From: Lutraria lutraria
Taxonomy: Eukaryota; Mollusca; Bivalvia; Venerida; Mactridae
Direction: 5' to 3'
NCBI GenBank assembly: GCA_964023205.1
Contig: OZ026845.1
Location: 11,976,001-12,040,000, forward strand
DNA: 64,000 nucleotides
Positions 1-16,280 of this stretch are shown here, one piece after another. The notes under the pieces are model-generated. The model was given only the letters and a program-made list of their open reading frames with translations, did no database searches and was not told where the DNA came from. How positions within the stretch are numbered: position 1 is the stretch's first letter; every line of letters begins with the position of its first letter. The position numbers and the translations under genes are program-made.

Positions 1-3000
1 GATTCAACTGTAGTGATTCTTTTATTATACTTGTTTTACATTTTCATTTTATATGAGCACACATTTTTCTTTATACGATAGTTAATCACATGGCATGATT
101 CAACTGTAGTGATTCTTTTATTATACTTGTTTTACATTTTCATTTTATACGAGCACACATTTTTCTTTATACGATAGTTAAGCACCTGGCATGATTCAAC
201 TGTAGTGATTCTTTTATTGTACTTGTTTTACATTTTCATTTTATACGAGCACACAGTTTTCTTTATACGATAGTTAATCACCTGGCATGATTCAACTGTA
301 GTGATTCTTTTATTATACTTGTTTTACATTTTCATTTATACGAGCACACAGTTTTCTTTATACGATAGTTAATCACCTGGCATGATTCAACTGTAGTGAT
401 TCCTTTATTATACTTGTTTTACATTTTCATTTCATACGAGTACACAGTTTTCTTTACACAATAGTTAATCACCTGGCATGATTCAACTGTAGTGATTCTT
501 TTATTATACTTGTTTTACATTTTCATTTTATACGAGCACACATTTTCTTTATACGATAGTTAATCACCTGGCATGATTCAACTGTAGTGATTCCTTTATT
601 ATACTTGTTTTACATTTTCATTTCATACGAGTACACAGTTTTCTTTACACAATAGTTAATCACCTGGCATGATTCAACTGTAGTGATTCTTTTATTATAC
701 TTGTTTTACATTTTCATTTTATACGAGCACACATTTTCTTTATACGATAGTTAAGCACCTGGCATGATTCAACTGTAGTGATTCTTTTATTATACTTGTT
801 TTACATTTTCATTTTATACGAGCACAGTTTTCTTTACACGATAGTTAATCACCTGGCATGATTCAACTGTAGTGATTCCTTTATTATACTTGTTTTACAT
901 TTTCATTTTATATGAGCACACATTTTTCTTTATACGATAGTTAAGCACATGGCATGATTCAACTGTAGTGATTCTTTTATTATACTTGTTTTACATTTTC
1001 ATTTTATATGAGCACACATTTTTCCTTATACGATAGTTAATCACCTGGCATAATTCAACTGTAGTGATTCTTTTATTATACATGTACTTGTTTTACATTT
1101 TCATTTTATATGAGCACAATTTTTTCCTTATACGATAGTTAATCACCTGGCATGATTCAACTGTAGTGATTCTTTTATTGTTCTTGTTTTACATTTTCAT
1201 TTTATATGAGCACAATTTTTTCCTTATACGATAGTTAATCAACTGGCATGATTCAACTGTACTGATCCTTTTATTGTTCTTGTTTTACATTTTCATTTTA
1301 TACGAGCACACATTTTTCTTTATACGATAGTTAAGCACCTGGCATGATTCAACTGTAGTGATTCTTTTATTGTTCTTGTTTTACATTTTCATTTTATATG
1401 AGCGCACAGTTTTCTTTATACGATAGTTAATCACCTGGCACGATTCAATTGTAGTGATTCTTTTAATATACTGGTTTTACATTTTTATTTTATATGAGCA
1501 CACAGTTTTCCTAAGACGATAGTTAAGCACCTGGCATGATTCAACTGTAGTGATTCTTTTATTATACTTGTTTTACATTTTCATTTTATATGAGCACACA
1601 TTTTTCTTTATACGATAGTTAATCACCTGGCATGATTCAACTGTAGTGATTCTTTTATTGCACTTGTTTTACATTTTCATTTTATATTAGCACACATTTT
1701 TCTTTATACGATAGTTAAGCACCTGGCATGATTCAACTGTAGTGATTCTTTTATTGTTCTTGTTTTGAATTTTCATTTTATATGAGCACACTTTTTTATA
1801 CGATAGTTAATCACCTGGCATGATTCAATTGTAGTGATTCTTTTAATATACTTGTTTTACATTTTTATTTTATATGAGCACACAGTTTTCCTTATACGAT
1901 AGTTAAGCACCTGGCATGATTCAACTGTAGTGATTCTTTTATTATACTTGTTTTACATTTTCATTTTATATGAGCACACATTTTTCTTTATACGATAGTT
2001 AAGCACCTGGCATGATTCAACTTTAGTGATTCTTTTATTATACTTGTTTTACATTTTCTTTTTATACGAGCACACATTTTTCTTTATACGACAGTTAATC
2101 ACCTGGCATGGTTCAACTGTAGTGATTCTTTTATTGTTCTGGTTTTACATTTTCATTTGATATGAGCACAATTTTTTCCTTATGCGATAGTTAATCACCT
2201 GGCATGATTCAACTGTAGTGATTCTTTTATTATACTTGTTTTACATTTTCATTTTATACCAGCACACATTTTCTTTATACGATAGTTAATCACCTGGCAT
2301 GATTCAACTGTAGTGATCCTTTTATTATACTTGTTTTACATTTTTATTTTATATGAGCACACTGTTTTCTTTATACGATAATTAAGCACCAGACATGATT
2401 CAACTGTAGTGATTCTTTTATTATACTTGTTTTACATTTTCATTTTATATGAGCACACATTTTTCTTTATACGATAGTTAATCACATGGCATGATTCAAC
2501 TGTAGTGATTCTTTTATTATACTTGTTTTACATTTTCATTTTATACGAGCACACATTTTTCTTTATACGATAGTTAAGCACCTGGCATGATTCAACTGTA
2601 GTGATTCTTTTATTGTACTTGTTTTACATTTTCATTTTATACGAGCACACAGTTTTCTTTATACGATAGTTAATCACCTGGCATGATTCAACTGTAGTGA
2701 TTCTTTTATTATACTTGTTTTACATTTTCATTTATACGAGCACACAGTTTTCTTTATACGATAGTTAATCACCTGGCATGATTCAACTGTAGTGATTCCT
2801 TTATTATACTTGTTTTACATTTTCATTTCATACGAGTACACAGTTTTCTTTACACAATAGTTAATCACCTGGCATGATTCAACTGTAGTGATTCTTTTAT
2901 TATACTTGTTTTACATTTTCATTTTATACGAGCACACATTTTCTTTATACGATAGTTAAGCACCTGGCATGATTCAACTGTAGTGATTCTTTTATTATAC

Positions 3001-6000
3001 TTGTTTTACATTTTCATTTTATACGAGCACAGTTTTCTTTACACGATAGTTAATCACCTGGCATGATTCAACTGTAGTGATTCTTTTATAATACTTATTT
3101 TACATTTTCATTTTATACGAGCACAGTTTTCTTTACACGATAGTTAATCACCTGGCATGATTCAACTGTAGTGATTCCTTTATTATACTTGTTTACATTT
3201 TTATTTTATATGAGCACACAGTTTTCCTTATACGATCGTTAATCACATGGCATGATTCAACTGTAGTGATTCTTTTAATATACTTGTTTTACATTTTTAT
3301 TTTATGTGAGCACACAGTTTTCCTTATACGATAGTTAATCACATGGCATGATTCAACTGTAGTGATTCTTTTATTATACTTGTTTTACATTTTCATTTTA
3401 TACGAGCACAGTTTTCTTTACACGATAGTTAATCACCTGGCATGATTCAACTGTAGTGATTCCTTTATTATACTTGTTTTACATTTTCATTTTATATGAG
3501 CACACATTTTTCTTTATACGATAGTTAAGCACATGGCATGATTCAACTGTAGTGATTCTTTTATTATACTTGTTTTACATTTTCATTTTATATGAGCACA
3601 CATTTTTCCTTATACGATAGTTAATCACCTGGCATAATTCAACTGTAGTGATTCTTTTATTATACATGTACTTGTTTTACATTTTCATTTTATATGAGCA
3701 CAATTTTTTCCTTATACGATAGTTAATCAACTGGCATGATTCAACTGTACTGATCCTTTTATTGTTCTTGTTTTACATTTTCATTTTATACGAGCACACA
3801 TTTTTCTTTATACGATAGTTAAGCACCTGGCATGATTCAACTGTAGTGATTCTTTTATTGTTCTTGTTTTACATTTTCATTTTATATGAGCGCACAGTTT
3901 TCTTTATACGATAGTTAATCACCTGGCACGATTCAATTGTAGTGATTCTTTTAATATACTGGGTTTACATTTTTATTTTATATGAGCACACAGTTTTCCT
4001 AAGACGATAGTTAAGCACCTGGCATGATTCAACTGTAGTGATTCTTTTATTATACTTGTTTTACATTTTCATTTTATATGAGCACACATTTTTCTTTATA
4101 CGATAGTTAATCACCTGGCATGATTCAACTGTAGTGATTCTTTTATTGCACTTGTTTTACATTTTCATTTTATATTAGCACACATTTTTCTTTATACGAT
4201 AGTTAAGCACCTGGCATGATTCAACTGTAGTGATTCTTTTATTGTTCTTGTTTTGAATTTTCATTTTATATGAGCACACTTTTTTATACGATAGTTAATC
4301 ACCTGGCATGATTCAATTGTAGTGATTCTTTTAATATACTTGTTTTACATTTTTATTTTATATGAGCACACAGTTTTCCTTATACGATAGTTAAGCACCT
4401 GGCATGATTCAACTGTAGTGATTCTTTTATTATACTTGTTTTACATTTTCATTTTATATGAGCACACATTTTTCTTTATACGATAGTTAAGCACCTGGCA
4501 TGATTCAACTTTAGTGATTCTTTTATTATACTTGTTTTACATTTTCTTTTTATACGAGCACACATTTTTCTTTATACGATAGTTAATCACCTGGCATGAT
4601 TCAACTGTAGTGATTCTTTTATTGTTCTTGTTTTACATTTTCATTTGATATGAGCACAATTTTTTCCTTATGCGATAGTTAATCACCTGGCATGATTCAA
4701 CTGTAGTGATTCTTTTATTATACTTGTTTTACATTTTCATTTTATACCAGCACACAGTTTTCTTTATACGATAGTTAATCACCTGGCATGATTCAACTGT
4801 AGTGATTCTTTTATTATACTTGTTTTACATTTTTATTTTATATGAGCACACTGTTTTCTTTATACGATAGTTAAGCACCAGACATGATTAAACTGTAGTG
4901 ATTCTTTTATTATACTTGTTTTACATTTTCATTTTATATGAGCACACATTTTTCTTTATACGATAGTTAATCACATGGCATGATTCAACTGTAGTGATTC
5001 TTTTATTATACTTGTTTTACATTTTCATTTTAGACGAGCACACATTTTTCTTTATACGATAGTTAAGCACCTGGCATGATTCAACTGTAGTGATTCTTTT
5101 ATTGTTCTTGTTATACATTTTCATTTTATACGAGCACACAGTTTTTTTATACGATAGTTAATCACCTGGCATGATTCAACTGTAGTGATTCTTTTATTAT
5201 ACTTGTTTTACATTTTCATTTATACGAGCACACAGTTTTCTTTATACGATAGTTAATCACCTGGCATGATTCAACTGTAGTGATTCCTTTATTATACTTG
5301 TTTTACATTTTCATTTCATACGAGTACACAGTTTTCTTTACACAATAGTTAATCACCTGGCATGATTCAACTGTAGTGATTCTTTTATTATTACTTGTTT
5401 TACATTTTTATTTTATACGAGCACACAGTTTTCTTTACACGATAGTTAATCAACTGGCATGATTCAACTGTAGTGATTCTTTTATTATTACTTGTTTTAC
5501 ATTTTTATTTTATACGAGCAAACAGTTTTCTTTACACGATAGTTAATCACCTGGCATGATTCAACTGTAGTGATTCTTTTATTATTACTTGTTTTACATT
5601 TTTATTTAATATGAGCACACAGTTTTCTTTATACGATAGTTAAGCACCTGGCATGATTCAATTGTAGTGATTCTTTTAATATACTTGTTTTACATTTTTA
5701 TTTTATATGAGCACACAGTTTTCCTTACACGATAGTTAAGCACCTGGCATGATTCAACTGTAGTGATTCTTTTATTATACTTGTTTTACATTTTTATTTT
5801 ATATGAGCACACAGTTTTCTTTATACGATAGTTAAGCGCCTGGCATGATTCAACTGTAGTGATTCTTTTATTGTTCTTGTTTTACATTTTCATTTTTATA
5901 TGAGCACACAGTTTTCTTTATACGCTAGTTAATCACCTGGCACGATTCAATTGTAGTGATTCTTTTAATATACTGGTTTTACATTTTTATTTTATATGAG

Positions 6001-9000
6001 CACACAGTTTTCCTTACACGATAGTTAAGCACCTGGCATGATTCAACTGTAGTGATTCTTTTATTATACTTGTTTTACATTTTCATTTGATATGAGCACA
6101 CATTTTTCTTTATACGATAGTTAATCACCTGGCATGACTCAACTGTAGTGATTCTTTTATTGTACTTGTTTTACATTTTCATTTTATATGAGCACACATT
6201 TTTCTTTATACGATAGTTAAGCACCTGGCATGATTCAACTGTAGTGATTCTTTTATTGTTTTTGTTTTAAATTTTCATTTTATATGAGCACACTTTTTTA
6301 TACGATAGTTAATCACCTGGCATGATTCAATTGTAGTGATTCTTTTAATATACTTGTTTTACATTTTTATTTTATACGAGCACACAGTTTTCTTTACACG
6401 ATAGTTAATCACCTGGCATGGTTCAACTGTAGTGATTCTTTTATTATACTTGTTTTACATTTTCATTTTATACGAGCACACATTTTTCTTTATACGATAG
6501 TTAATCACCTGGCATGATTCAACTATAGTGATTCTTTTATTATACTTATTTTACATTTTCATTTCATATGAGCACAATTTTTTCCTTACACGATAGTTAA
6601 GCACCTGGCATGATTCAACTGTAGTGATTCTTTTATTATACTTGTTTTACATTTTCATTTTATATGAGCACACATTTTTCTTTATACGATAGTTAAGCAC
6701 CTGGCATGATTCAACTATAGTGATTCTTTTATTATACTTGTTTTACATTATCATTTAAATGAGCACAAATTTTTCCTTATACGATAGTTAATCACCTGGC
6801 ATGATTCAACTGTAGTGATTCTTTTATTATACTTGTTTTACATTTTCATTTTATACGAGCACACAGTTTTCTTTATACGATAGTTAAGCACCTGGCATGA
6901 TTCAACTGTAGTGATTCTTTTATTATACTTGTTTTACATTTTCATTTATATGAGCACAATTTTTTCCTAATACGATAGTTAATCACCTGGCATGATTCAA
7001 CTGTAGTGATTCTTTTATTGTACTTGTTTTACATTTTCATTTTATACGAGCACACATTTTTCTTTATACGATAGTTAAGCACCTGGCATGATTCAACTGT
7101 AGTGATTCTTTTATTGTACTTGTTTTACATTTTCATTTTATATGAGCTCAAATCTTTCCTTATACGATAGTTAATCACCTGGCATGATTCAACTGTAGTG
7201 ATTCTTTTATTATACTTGTTTTACATTTTCATTTTATATGAGCCCACATTTTTCTTTATACGATAGTTAAGCACCTGGCATGATTCAACTGTAGTGATTC
7301 TTTTATTATACTTGTTTTACATTTTCATTTTATATGAGCACAATTTTTTCCTTATACGATAGTTAATCACCTGGCATGATTCAACTGTAGTGATTCTTTT
7401 ATTATACTTGTTTTACATTTTCATTTCATACGAGCACACAGTTTTCTTTATACGATAGTTAATCACCTGGCATGATTCAACTGTAGTGATTCTTTTATGA
7501 TTACTTGTTTTACATTTTTATTTTATACGAGCACACAGTTTTCTTTACACGATAGTTAATCAACTGGCATGATTCAACTGTAGTGATTCTTTTATTATTA
7601 CTTGTTTTACATTTTTATTTTATACGAGCAAACAGTTTTCTTTACACGATAGTTAATCACCTGGCATGATTCAACTGTAGTGATTCTTTTATTATTACTT
7701 GTTTTACATTTTTATTTTATATGAGCACACAGTTTTCTTTATACGATAGTTAAGCACCTGGCATGATTCAATTGTAGTGATTCTTTTAATATACTTGTTT
7801 TACATTTTTATTTTATATGAGCACACAGTTTTCCTTACACGATAGTTAAGCACCTGGCATGATTCAACTGTAGTGATTCTTTTATTATACTTGTTTTACA
7901 TTTTTATTTTATATGAGCACACAGTTTTCTTTATACGATAGTTAATCACCTGGCATGATTCAACTGTAGTGATTCTTTTATTATACTTGTTTTACATTTT
8001 CATTTTATACGAGCACACATTTTCTTTATACGATAGTTAAGCACCTGGCATGATTCAACTGTAGTGATTCTTTTATTATACTTGTTTTACATTTTCATTT
8101 TATACGAGCACAGTTTTCTTTACACGATAGTTAATCACCTGGCATGATTCAACTGTAGTGATTCTTTTATAATACTTATTTTACATTTTCATTTTATACG
8201 AGCACAGTTTTCTTTACACGATAGTTAATCACCTGGCATGATTCAACTGTAGTGATTCCTTTATTACACTTGTTTACATTTTTATTTTATATGAGCACAC
8301 AGTTTTCCTTATACGATAGTTAATCACATGGCATGATTCAACTGTAGTGATTCTTTTAATATACTTGTTTTACATTTTTATTTTATATGAGCACACAGTT
8401 TTCCTTATACGATAGTTAATCACATGGCATGATTCAACTGTAGTGATTCTTTTATTATACTTGTTTTACATTTTCATTTTATACGAGCACAGTTTTCTTT
8501 ACACGATAGTTAATCACCTGGCATGATTCAACTGTAGTGATTCCTTTATTATACTTGTTTTACATTTTCATTTTATATGAGCACACATTTTTCTTTATAC
8601 GATAGTTAAGCACATGGCATGATTCAACTGTAGTGATTCTTTTATTATACTTGTTTTACATTTTCATTTTATATGAGCACACATTTTTCCTTATACGATA
8701 GTTAATCACCTGGCATAATTCAACTGTAGTGATTCTTTTATTATACATGTACTTGTTTTACATTTTCATTTTATATGAGCACAATTTTTTCCTTATACGA
8801 TAGTTAATCACCTGGCATGATTCAACTGTAGTGATTCTTTTATTGTTCTTGTTTTACATTTTCATTTTATATGAGCACAATTTTTTCCTTATACGATAGT
8901 TAATCAACTGGCATGATTCAACTGTACTGATCCTTTTATTGTTCTTGTTTTACAATTTCATTTTATACGAGCACACATTTTTCTTTATACGATAGTTAAG

Positions 9001-12000
9001 CACCTGGCATGATTCAACTGTAGTGATTCTTTTATTGTTCTTGTTTTACATTTTCATTTTATATGAGCGCACAGTTTTCTTTATACGATAGTTAATCACC
9101 TGGCACGATTCAATTGTAGTGATTCTTTTAATATACTGGTTTTACATTTTTATTTTATATGAGCACACAGTTTTCCTAAGACGATAGTTAAGCACCTGGC
9201 ATGATTCAACTGTAGTGATTCTTTTATTATACTTGTTTTACATTTTCATTTTATATGAGCACACATTTTTCTTTATACGATAGTTAATCACCTGGCATGA
9301 TTCAACTGTAGTGATTCTTTTATTGCACTTGTTTTACATTTTCATTTTATATTAGCACACATTTTTCTTTATACGATAGTTAAGCACCTGGCATGATTCA
9401 ACTGTAGTGATTCTTTTATTGTTCTTGTTTTGAATTTTCATTTTATATGAGCACACTTTTTTATACGATAGTTAATCACCTGGCATGATTCAATTGTAGT
9501 GATTCTTTTAATATACTTGTTTTACATTTTTATTTTATATGAGCACACAGTTTTCCTTATACGATAGTTAAGCACCTGGCATGATTCAACTGTAGTGATT
9601 CTTTTATTATACTTGTTTTACATTTTCATTTTATATGAGCACACATTTTTCTTTATACGATAGTTAAGCACCTGGCATGATTCAACTTTAGTGATTCTTT
9701 TATTATACTTGTTTTACATTTTCTTTTTATACGAGCACACATTTTTCTTTATACGATAGTTAATCACCTGGCATGATTCAACTGTAGTGATTCTTTTATT
9801 GTTCTTGTTTTACATTTTCATTTGATATGAGCACAATTTTTTCCTTATGCGATAGTTAATCACCTGGCATGATTCAACTGTAGTGATTCTTTTATTATAC
9901 TTGTTTTACATTTTCATTTTATACCAGCACACAGTTTTCTTTATACGATAGTTAATCACCTGGCATGATTCAACTGTAGTGATTCTTTTATTATACTTGT
10001 TTTACATTTTTATTTTATATGAGCACACTGTTTTCTTTATACGATAGTTAAGCACCAGACATGATTCAACTGTAGTGATTCTTTTATTATACTTGTTTTA
10101 CATTTTCATTTTATATGAGCACACATTTTTCTTTATACGATAGTTAATCACATGGCATGATTCAACTGTAGTGATTCTTTTATTATACTTGTTTTACATT
10201 TTCATTTTAGACGAGCACACATTTTTCTTTATACGATAGTTAAGCACCTGGCATGATTCAACTGTAGTGATTCTTTTATTGTTCTTGTTTTACATTTTCA
10301 TTTTATACGAGCACACAGTTTTTTTATACGATAGTTAATCACCTGGCATGATTCAACTGTAGTGATTCTTTTATTATACTTGTTTTACATTTTCATTTAT
10401 ACGAGCACACAGTTTTCTTTATACGATAGTTAATCACCTGGCATGATTCAACTGTAGTGATTCCTTTATTATACTTGTTTTACATTTTCATTTCATACGA
10501 GTACACAGTTTTCTTTACACAATAGTTAATCACCTGGCATGATTCAACTGTAGTGATTCTTTTATTATTACTTGTTTTACATTTTTATTTTATACGAGCA
10601 CACAGTTTTCTTTACACGATAGTTAATCAACTGGCATGATTCAACTGTAGTGATTCTTTTATTATTACTTGTTTTACATTTTTATTTTATACGAGCAAAC
10701 AGTTTTCTTTACACGATAGTTAATCACCTGGCATGATTCAACTGTAGTGATTCTTTTATTATTACTTGTTTTACATTTTTATTTAATATGAGCACACAGT
10801 TTTCTTTATACGATAGTTAAGCACCTGGCATGATTCAATTGTAGTGATTCTTTTAATATACTTGTTTTACATTTTTATTTTATATGAGCACACAGTTTTC
10901 CTTACACGATAGTTAAGCACCTGGCATGATTCAACTGTAGTGATTCTTTTATTATACTTGTTTTACATTTTTATTTTATATGAGCACACATCTTTCCTTA
11001 TACGATAGTTAATCACCTGGCATGATTCAACTGTAGTGATTCTTTTATTATACTTGTTTTACATTTTCATTTTATATGAGCACACATTTTTCTTATACGA
11101 TAGTTAAGCACCTGGCATGATTCAACTGTAGTGATTCTTTTATTATACTTGTTTTACATTTTCATTTTATATGAGCACACATTTTTCTTTATACGATAGT
11201 TAAGCACTTGGCATGATTCAACTGTCGTGATTCTTTTATTATTCTTGTTTTACATTTTCATTTTATATGATCACACAGTTTTCTTTATACGATAGTTAAT
11301 CACCTGGCATGGTTCAACTGTAATTATTCTTTTATTATACTTGTTTTACATTTTTATTTTATATGAGCATAACTTTTTCCTTATACGATAGTTAAGCACC
11401 TGGCATGATTCAACTGTAGTGATTCTTTTATTATACTTGTTTTACATTTTCATTTTATATGAGCACACATTTTTCTTTATACCATAATTAAGCACCTGGC
11501 ATCATTCAACTGTAGTGATTCTTTTATTATACTTGTTTTACATTTTGATTTTATATGAGCACACATTTTTCCTTATACGATAGTTAAGCACCTGGCATGA
11601 TTCAACTGTAGTGATTCTTTAATTATACTAGTTTTACATTTTCATTTTATACGAGCACACATTTTTCTTTATACGATAGTTAAGCACCTGGCATGATTCA
11701 ACTGTAGTGATTCTTTTATTATACTTGTTTTACATTTTCATTTTATATGAGCACACATTTTTCTTTATACGATAGTTAAGCACCTGGCATGATTCAACTG
11801 TAGTGATTCCTTTATTATACTTGTTTTACATTTTCATTTTATATGAGATCACATTTTTCTTTATACGATAGTTAAGCACCTGGCATGATTCAACTGTAGT
11901 GATTCTTTTATTGTTCTTGTTTTACATTTTCATTTCATATGAGCATACATTTTTCTTTATACGATAGTTAATCACCTGACATGATTCAACTGTAGTCATT

Positions 12001-13533
12001 CTTTTATTATACTTGTTTTACATTTTCATTTTATATGAGCACACATGTTTCCTTATACGATAGTTAAGCACCTGGCATGATTCAACTGTAGTGATTCTTT
12101 TATTATACTTGTTTTACATTTTCATTTCATACGAGCACACAGTTTTCCTTATACGATAGTTAAGCACCTGGCATGATTCAACTGTGGTGATTCTTTTATT
12201 GTTCTTGTTTTACATTTTCATTTTATATGAGCACACATTTTTCTTTATACGATAGTTAAGCACTTGGCATGATTCAACTGTCGTGATTCTTTTATTGTTC
12301 TTGTTTTATATTTTCATATCATTTGAGCACACATTTTTCTTTATACGATAGTTAAGCACCTGCCATGATACAACTGTAGTGATTCTTTTATTATTCTTGT
12401 TTTACATTTTCATTTTATATGATCACACAGTTTTCTTTATACGATAGTTAATCACCTGGCATGGTTCAACTGTAATTATTCTTTTATTATACTTGTTTTA
12501 CATTTTTATTTTATATGAGCATAAATTTTTCCTTATACGATAGTTAAGCACCTGGCATGATTCAACTGTAGTGATTCTTTTATTATACCTGTTTTACATT
12601 TTCATTTTATATGAGCACACATTTTTCTTTATACCATAATTAAGCACCTGGCATCATTCAACTGTAGTGATTCTTTTATTATACTTGTTTTACATTTTCA
12701 TTTGATATGAGCACACATTTTTCCTTATACGATAGTTAAGCACCTGGCATGATTCAACTGTAGTGATTCTTTAATTATACTAGTTTTACATTTTCATTTT
12801 ATACGAGCACACATTTTTCTTTATACGATAGTTAAGCACCTGGCATGATTCAACTGTAGTGATTCTTTTATTATACTTGTTTTACATTTTCATTTTATAT
12901 GAGCACACATTTTTCTTTATACGATAGTTAAGCACCTGGCATGATTCAACTGTAGTGATTCTTTTATTATACTTGTTTTACATTTTCATTTTATATGAGC
13001 ACACATTTTTCTTTATACGATAGTTAATCACCTGACATGATTCAACTGTAGTCATTCTTTTATTATACTTGTTTTACATTTTCATTTTATATGAGCACAC
13101 ATGTTTCCTTATACGATAGTTAAGCACCTGGCATGATTCAACTGTAGTGATTCTTTTATTATACTTGTTTTACATTTTCATTTCATACGAGCACACAGTT
13201 TTCCTTATACGATAGTTAAGCACCTGGCATGATTCAACTGTGGTGATTCTTTTATTGTTCTTGTTTTACATTTTCATTTTATATGAGAGCACATTTTTCT
13301 TTATACAATAGTTAAGCACCTGTCATGATTCAACTGTAGTGATTCTTTTATTATTCTTGTTTTACATTTTCATTTTATATGATCACACAGTTTTCTTTAT
13401 ACGATAGTTAATCACCTGGCATGATTCAACTGTAGTGATTCTTTTATTATACTTGTTTTACATTTTCATTTTATATGATCACACAGTTTTCTTTATACGA
13501 TAGTTAAGCACCTGGCATGATTCTACTTTAGTA
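1..13533. repeat. 96-bp AT-rich satellite array with higher-order repeats
   Basis: Head-to-tail copies of a 96-bp monomer that starts GATTCAACTGTAGTGATTC and ends TTAATCACCTGGCAT; the first two copies begin at 1 and 97. About 140 copies fill the stretch and the left edge lies outside the window. Monomers differ by small recurrent variants (TAATCAC/TAAGCAC, TATACGAG/TATATGAG, ACATTTTTC/ACAGTTTTC). Rare variants recur at long spacing, which shows higher-order units: the AGACATGATT variant at 2391, 4880 and 10057, and an insertion giving ATACATGTACTTG near 1081, 3665 and 8746. No ORF of note is present. The array decays at about 13520-13533. The function is unknown; a centromeric, pericentromeric or subtelomeric role is only a possibility. 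Confidence 0.97.
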
Positions 13534-16280
13534 TTCTAATATTGTTTTTTTTTTATCAGAGCAATGTTTTCTTATTACTGCAGCTGAGTACTTTTCTTAT
13601 TCTAGCATATTGTTGCAATTATCCTCGTATAATGTTCATTTATATTGAAATATTCTTTCCAGATACTACCGTGGTTATGTTCTTTTACATGTTTTATGTT
13701 TTCTCTGTATGAGTATTTTGTATTATTCATGTTGATGTGCACCTTCGCTAATTTATTTTTCTAAGCATATTGAATGATATTTTCAAGATGAAAACTTTTG
13801 CTAATATAATGTCTTGGTTCCATCAGGAAAACACAACTTAGTAAATCTATGATTAAACTTTTCTCTGCTGGTTCTTCTGCTGGTTAATCATGAGACACTA
13901 ATTTGTGTCCAGTGTAGGTTCAAATAATCAAACATTTCATCGTTTAAACAATGTGAATGCAAGTTTCTCGGTATCAAATTTATTATCCTTTTAATGTACT
14001 ATTTTGAAACCTAAATTTGTACTACCTTCCTGGAAGTCTGGTATCATAATGTAACATTCTGTTCTCTTTTGTATTCCAGGAAAGGGCTGTCGTAATTAAA
14101 CAACGGGAAATATTATAGGAAAGTGTATTTATCACACGTTAAATACTTATTATATTGTATAAAACATTGTGATATATAGAAATCGACAGACGTGATCAAT
14201 TAATTGAAGAATATTGCGTAGGAAATGGACTTGTAGCAGCTTGATCTTACATTTGAAAATATGATACGAATTCAAGAAATCTGCCCGATAAGACGTTTCG
14301 TTAATCAAGTGGACATATCATATTGTGATTCATATATAATGACGTTCAAACTGTTGTTTCTGTTGTCTTGAATTCTGCAAAACAAAGAAGTTATCTGCAT
14401 ATCGTGAGTTTGTTACCGAGTGATAGAATGATCATAATAAATCCTCGATGTTGGACATGTAAAACCATATCAGTAATGGAACTGTGTCTTTACTTAAATA
14501 TTGCCATTGTACTATTGAGTATATGTAATAATCAAATACCATAACAATTAAGTACTGGAAACATCACTTAATTGCTCACAACTTTAAAATCAATGACAAA
14601 TTTTCGTTAAGTAAGAAAGATATTGAATCATGTTAACCTCGGACTAATTTGTTCTTCAGTCACTCAATATGTGTCACTGGATTATTCATATAGTATAGTT
14701 AGATGCAATATTGCACTAATACGTTTGCGTTGAATGAACGTTCTGATTGTTTTCATTTTGTCAAACTTATTTGAAATTGTCTATTTTGCTTTTTATCTGT
14801 GTATTAAAAGTTATCTTGTCTGTTCATACTGCACAAATTGACTAACGAATACGCTAATTAACGATATATCACTCTTTGTCGGTATTATCTAAGTAGATTA
14901 TCTGAACATGGTTCTTAAATTTTTCAGTATTTCGTCATAGTTTCATGTGAAATGTCATTACTGTAGCCGTCGGATATCATAAATGGTATCAGTGTTTTTT
15001 TTATATCTGATATCTAGTTTTGAAATTAATACCCGCTTACGCAAAATATGGATATTAAAATACATATATTCTAATATTTTTAAGTCCGGATTTCAGTCAT
15101 AATCATAAGGTCAGGCCTGAGCACATCAGGTACTCTTAAATTTAAATTGGTTGGATATTTTTGAAATAATGCAGCATTTATTTTCATTGGATAAAAACGT
15201 ATAACGTATTCTAATAAAAAGCCAGTTTTTCTTCCGAAAAGTCACTCTTAATTGTTGACTTCATATGAACGTAAAGGAAAATCATACTTTAGGTTCATTC
15301 TATGTCTTTTTAGGTAAGATCCATGTTTTTGTATTATCTTATCATTTTTGAGATTTCTGGTCGTTTTTAATTTGATGTAAAATAAACTGTTGTATTCTAG
15401 GCGTTGTGATATCTTGCTTATATGTCTAAGTCAAAACATGTATCGTAGGCCTATTACTGTGTGAACGTTTTTACTGAACGAACTGTCGGATTTTAACATT
15501 TGAATTTATCATGGTTATGAGTGTGTCAGTTTCATGTAAATCGCCTTGTATCTATTTATATGCTTAGACACCCTTTTTCGATGTTTTTGTGTATCGGACC
15601 CTATATGATCGCAGATTGTTGTAGGGCTGATATAAGAGTGGACATTTTAACCGTCTATTTGCTTTACACGTGACCGTTTTAATTTAAAGGCATCCTAAAA
15701 TTAATACTTCGAGGTTTTAATTCTTCTCCTCTGTAATTTGTTTTTTTCTTACCTCGTTTTATCCAATGATAATTTTATTACTCCTGTCAACCTTCTATTT
15801 TTCAAGTGTAAACTTTGGATTATTTAAACTTGTTATGTCTCAAAGTCTTCATTGTAATAATATTAATCTGATCAATAATTCTTGTACCAGAACAGAAATT
15901 TAATTGACCAAAAAGTTACCATAATTTTGCTTGTATATATCGTATATTTCACTGTTTACATTTTGTGTAATGTGATCAAATAGTATTTTGTTCTTTATGT
16001 ATTTTATGCTAGATGATGTACTTAAACTCTGCAAATAAATTTGCCATGCCAAAACAAAACTTCATTTTCAACTAAAGTTTAACTTGCTTCTATTCATCCA
16101 CTGTATTTTTCATGAGCAGTCGATGCAAATAGACAAGACACCCCCGCCTGAGAACATCATCTAAATGTTTGCATGTATATAGTAATGATTGATAGATTGA
16201 AGTCAAACGACTACATAAGTCCTTAGGTATATGAAATGCGGTGAGTTATTGAATGATCTACTTAACACAAATAAAACAAC
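13534..16280. other. AT-rich DNA, no gene recognised
   Basis: About 2.7 kb of AT-rich single-copy-looking sequence between the satellite and the host gene. I see no convincing exon, RNA gene or element. A minus-strand AATAAA near 16299-16310 could belong to the 3' end of the host gene to the right, but no terminal exon was identified. Confidence 0.5.

Noticed and set aside
1..13533. CRISPR-like array
   Set aside because: Adjacent monomers with no unique spacers, in a eukaryotic context; this is a satellite.
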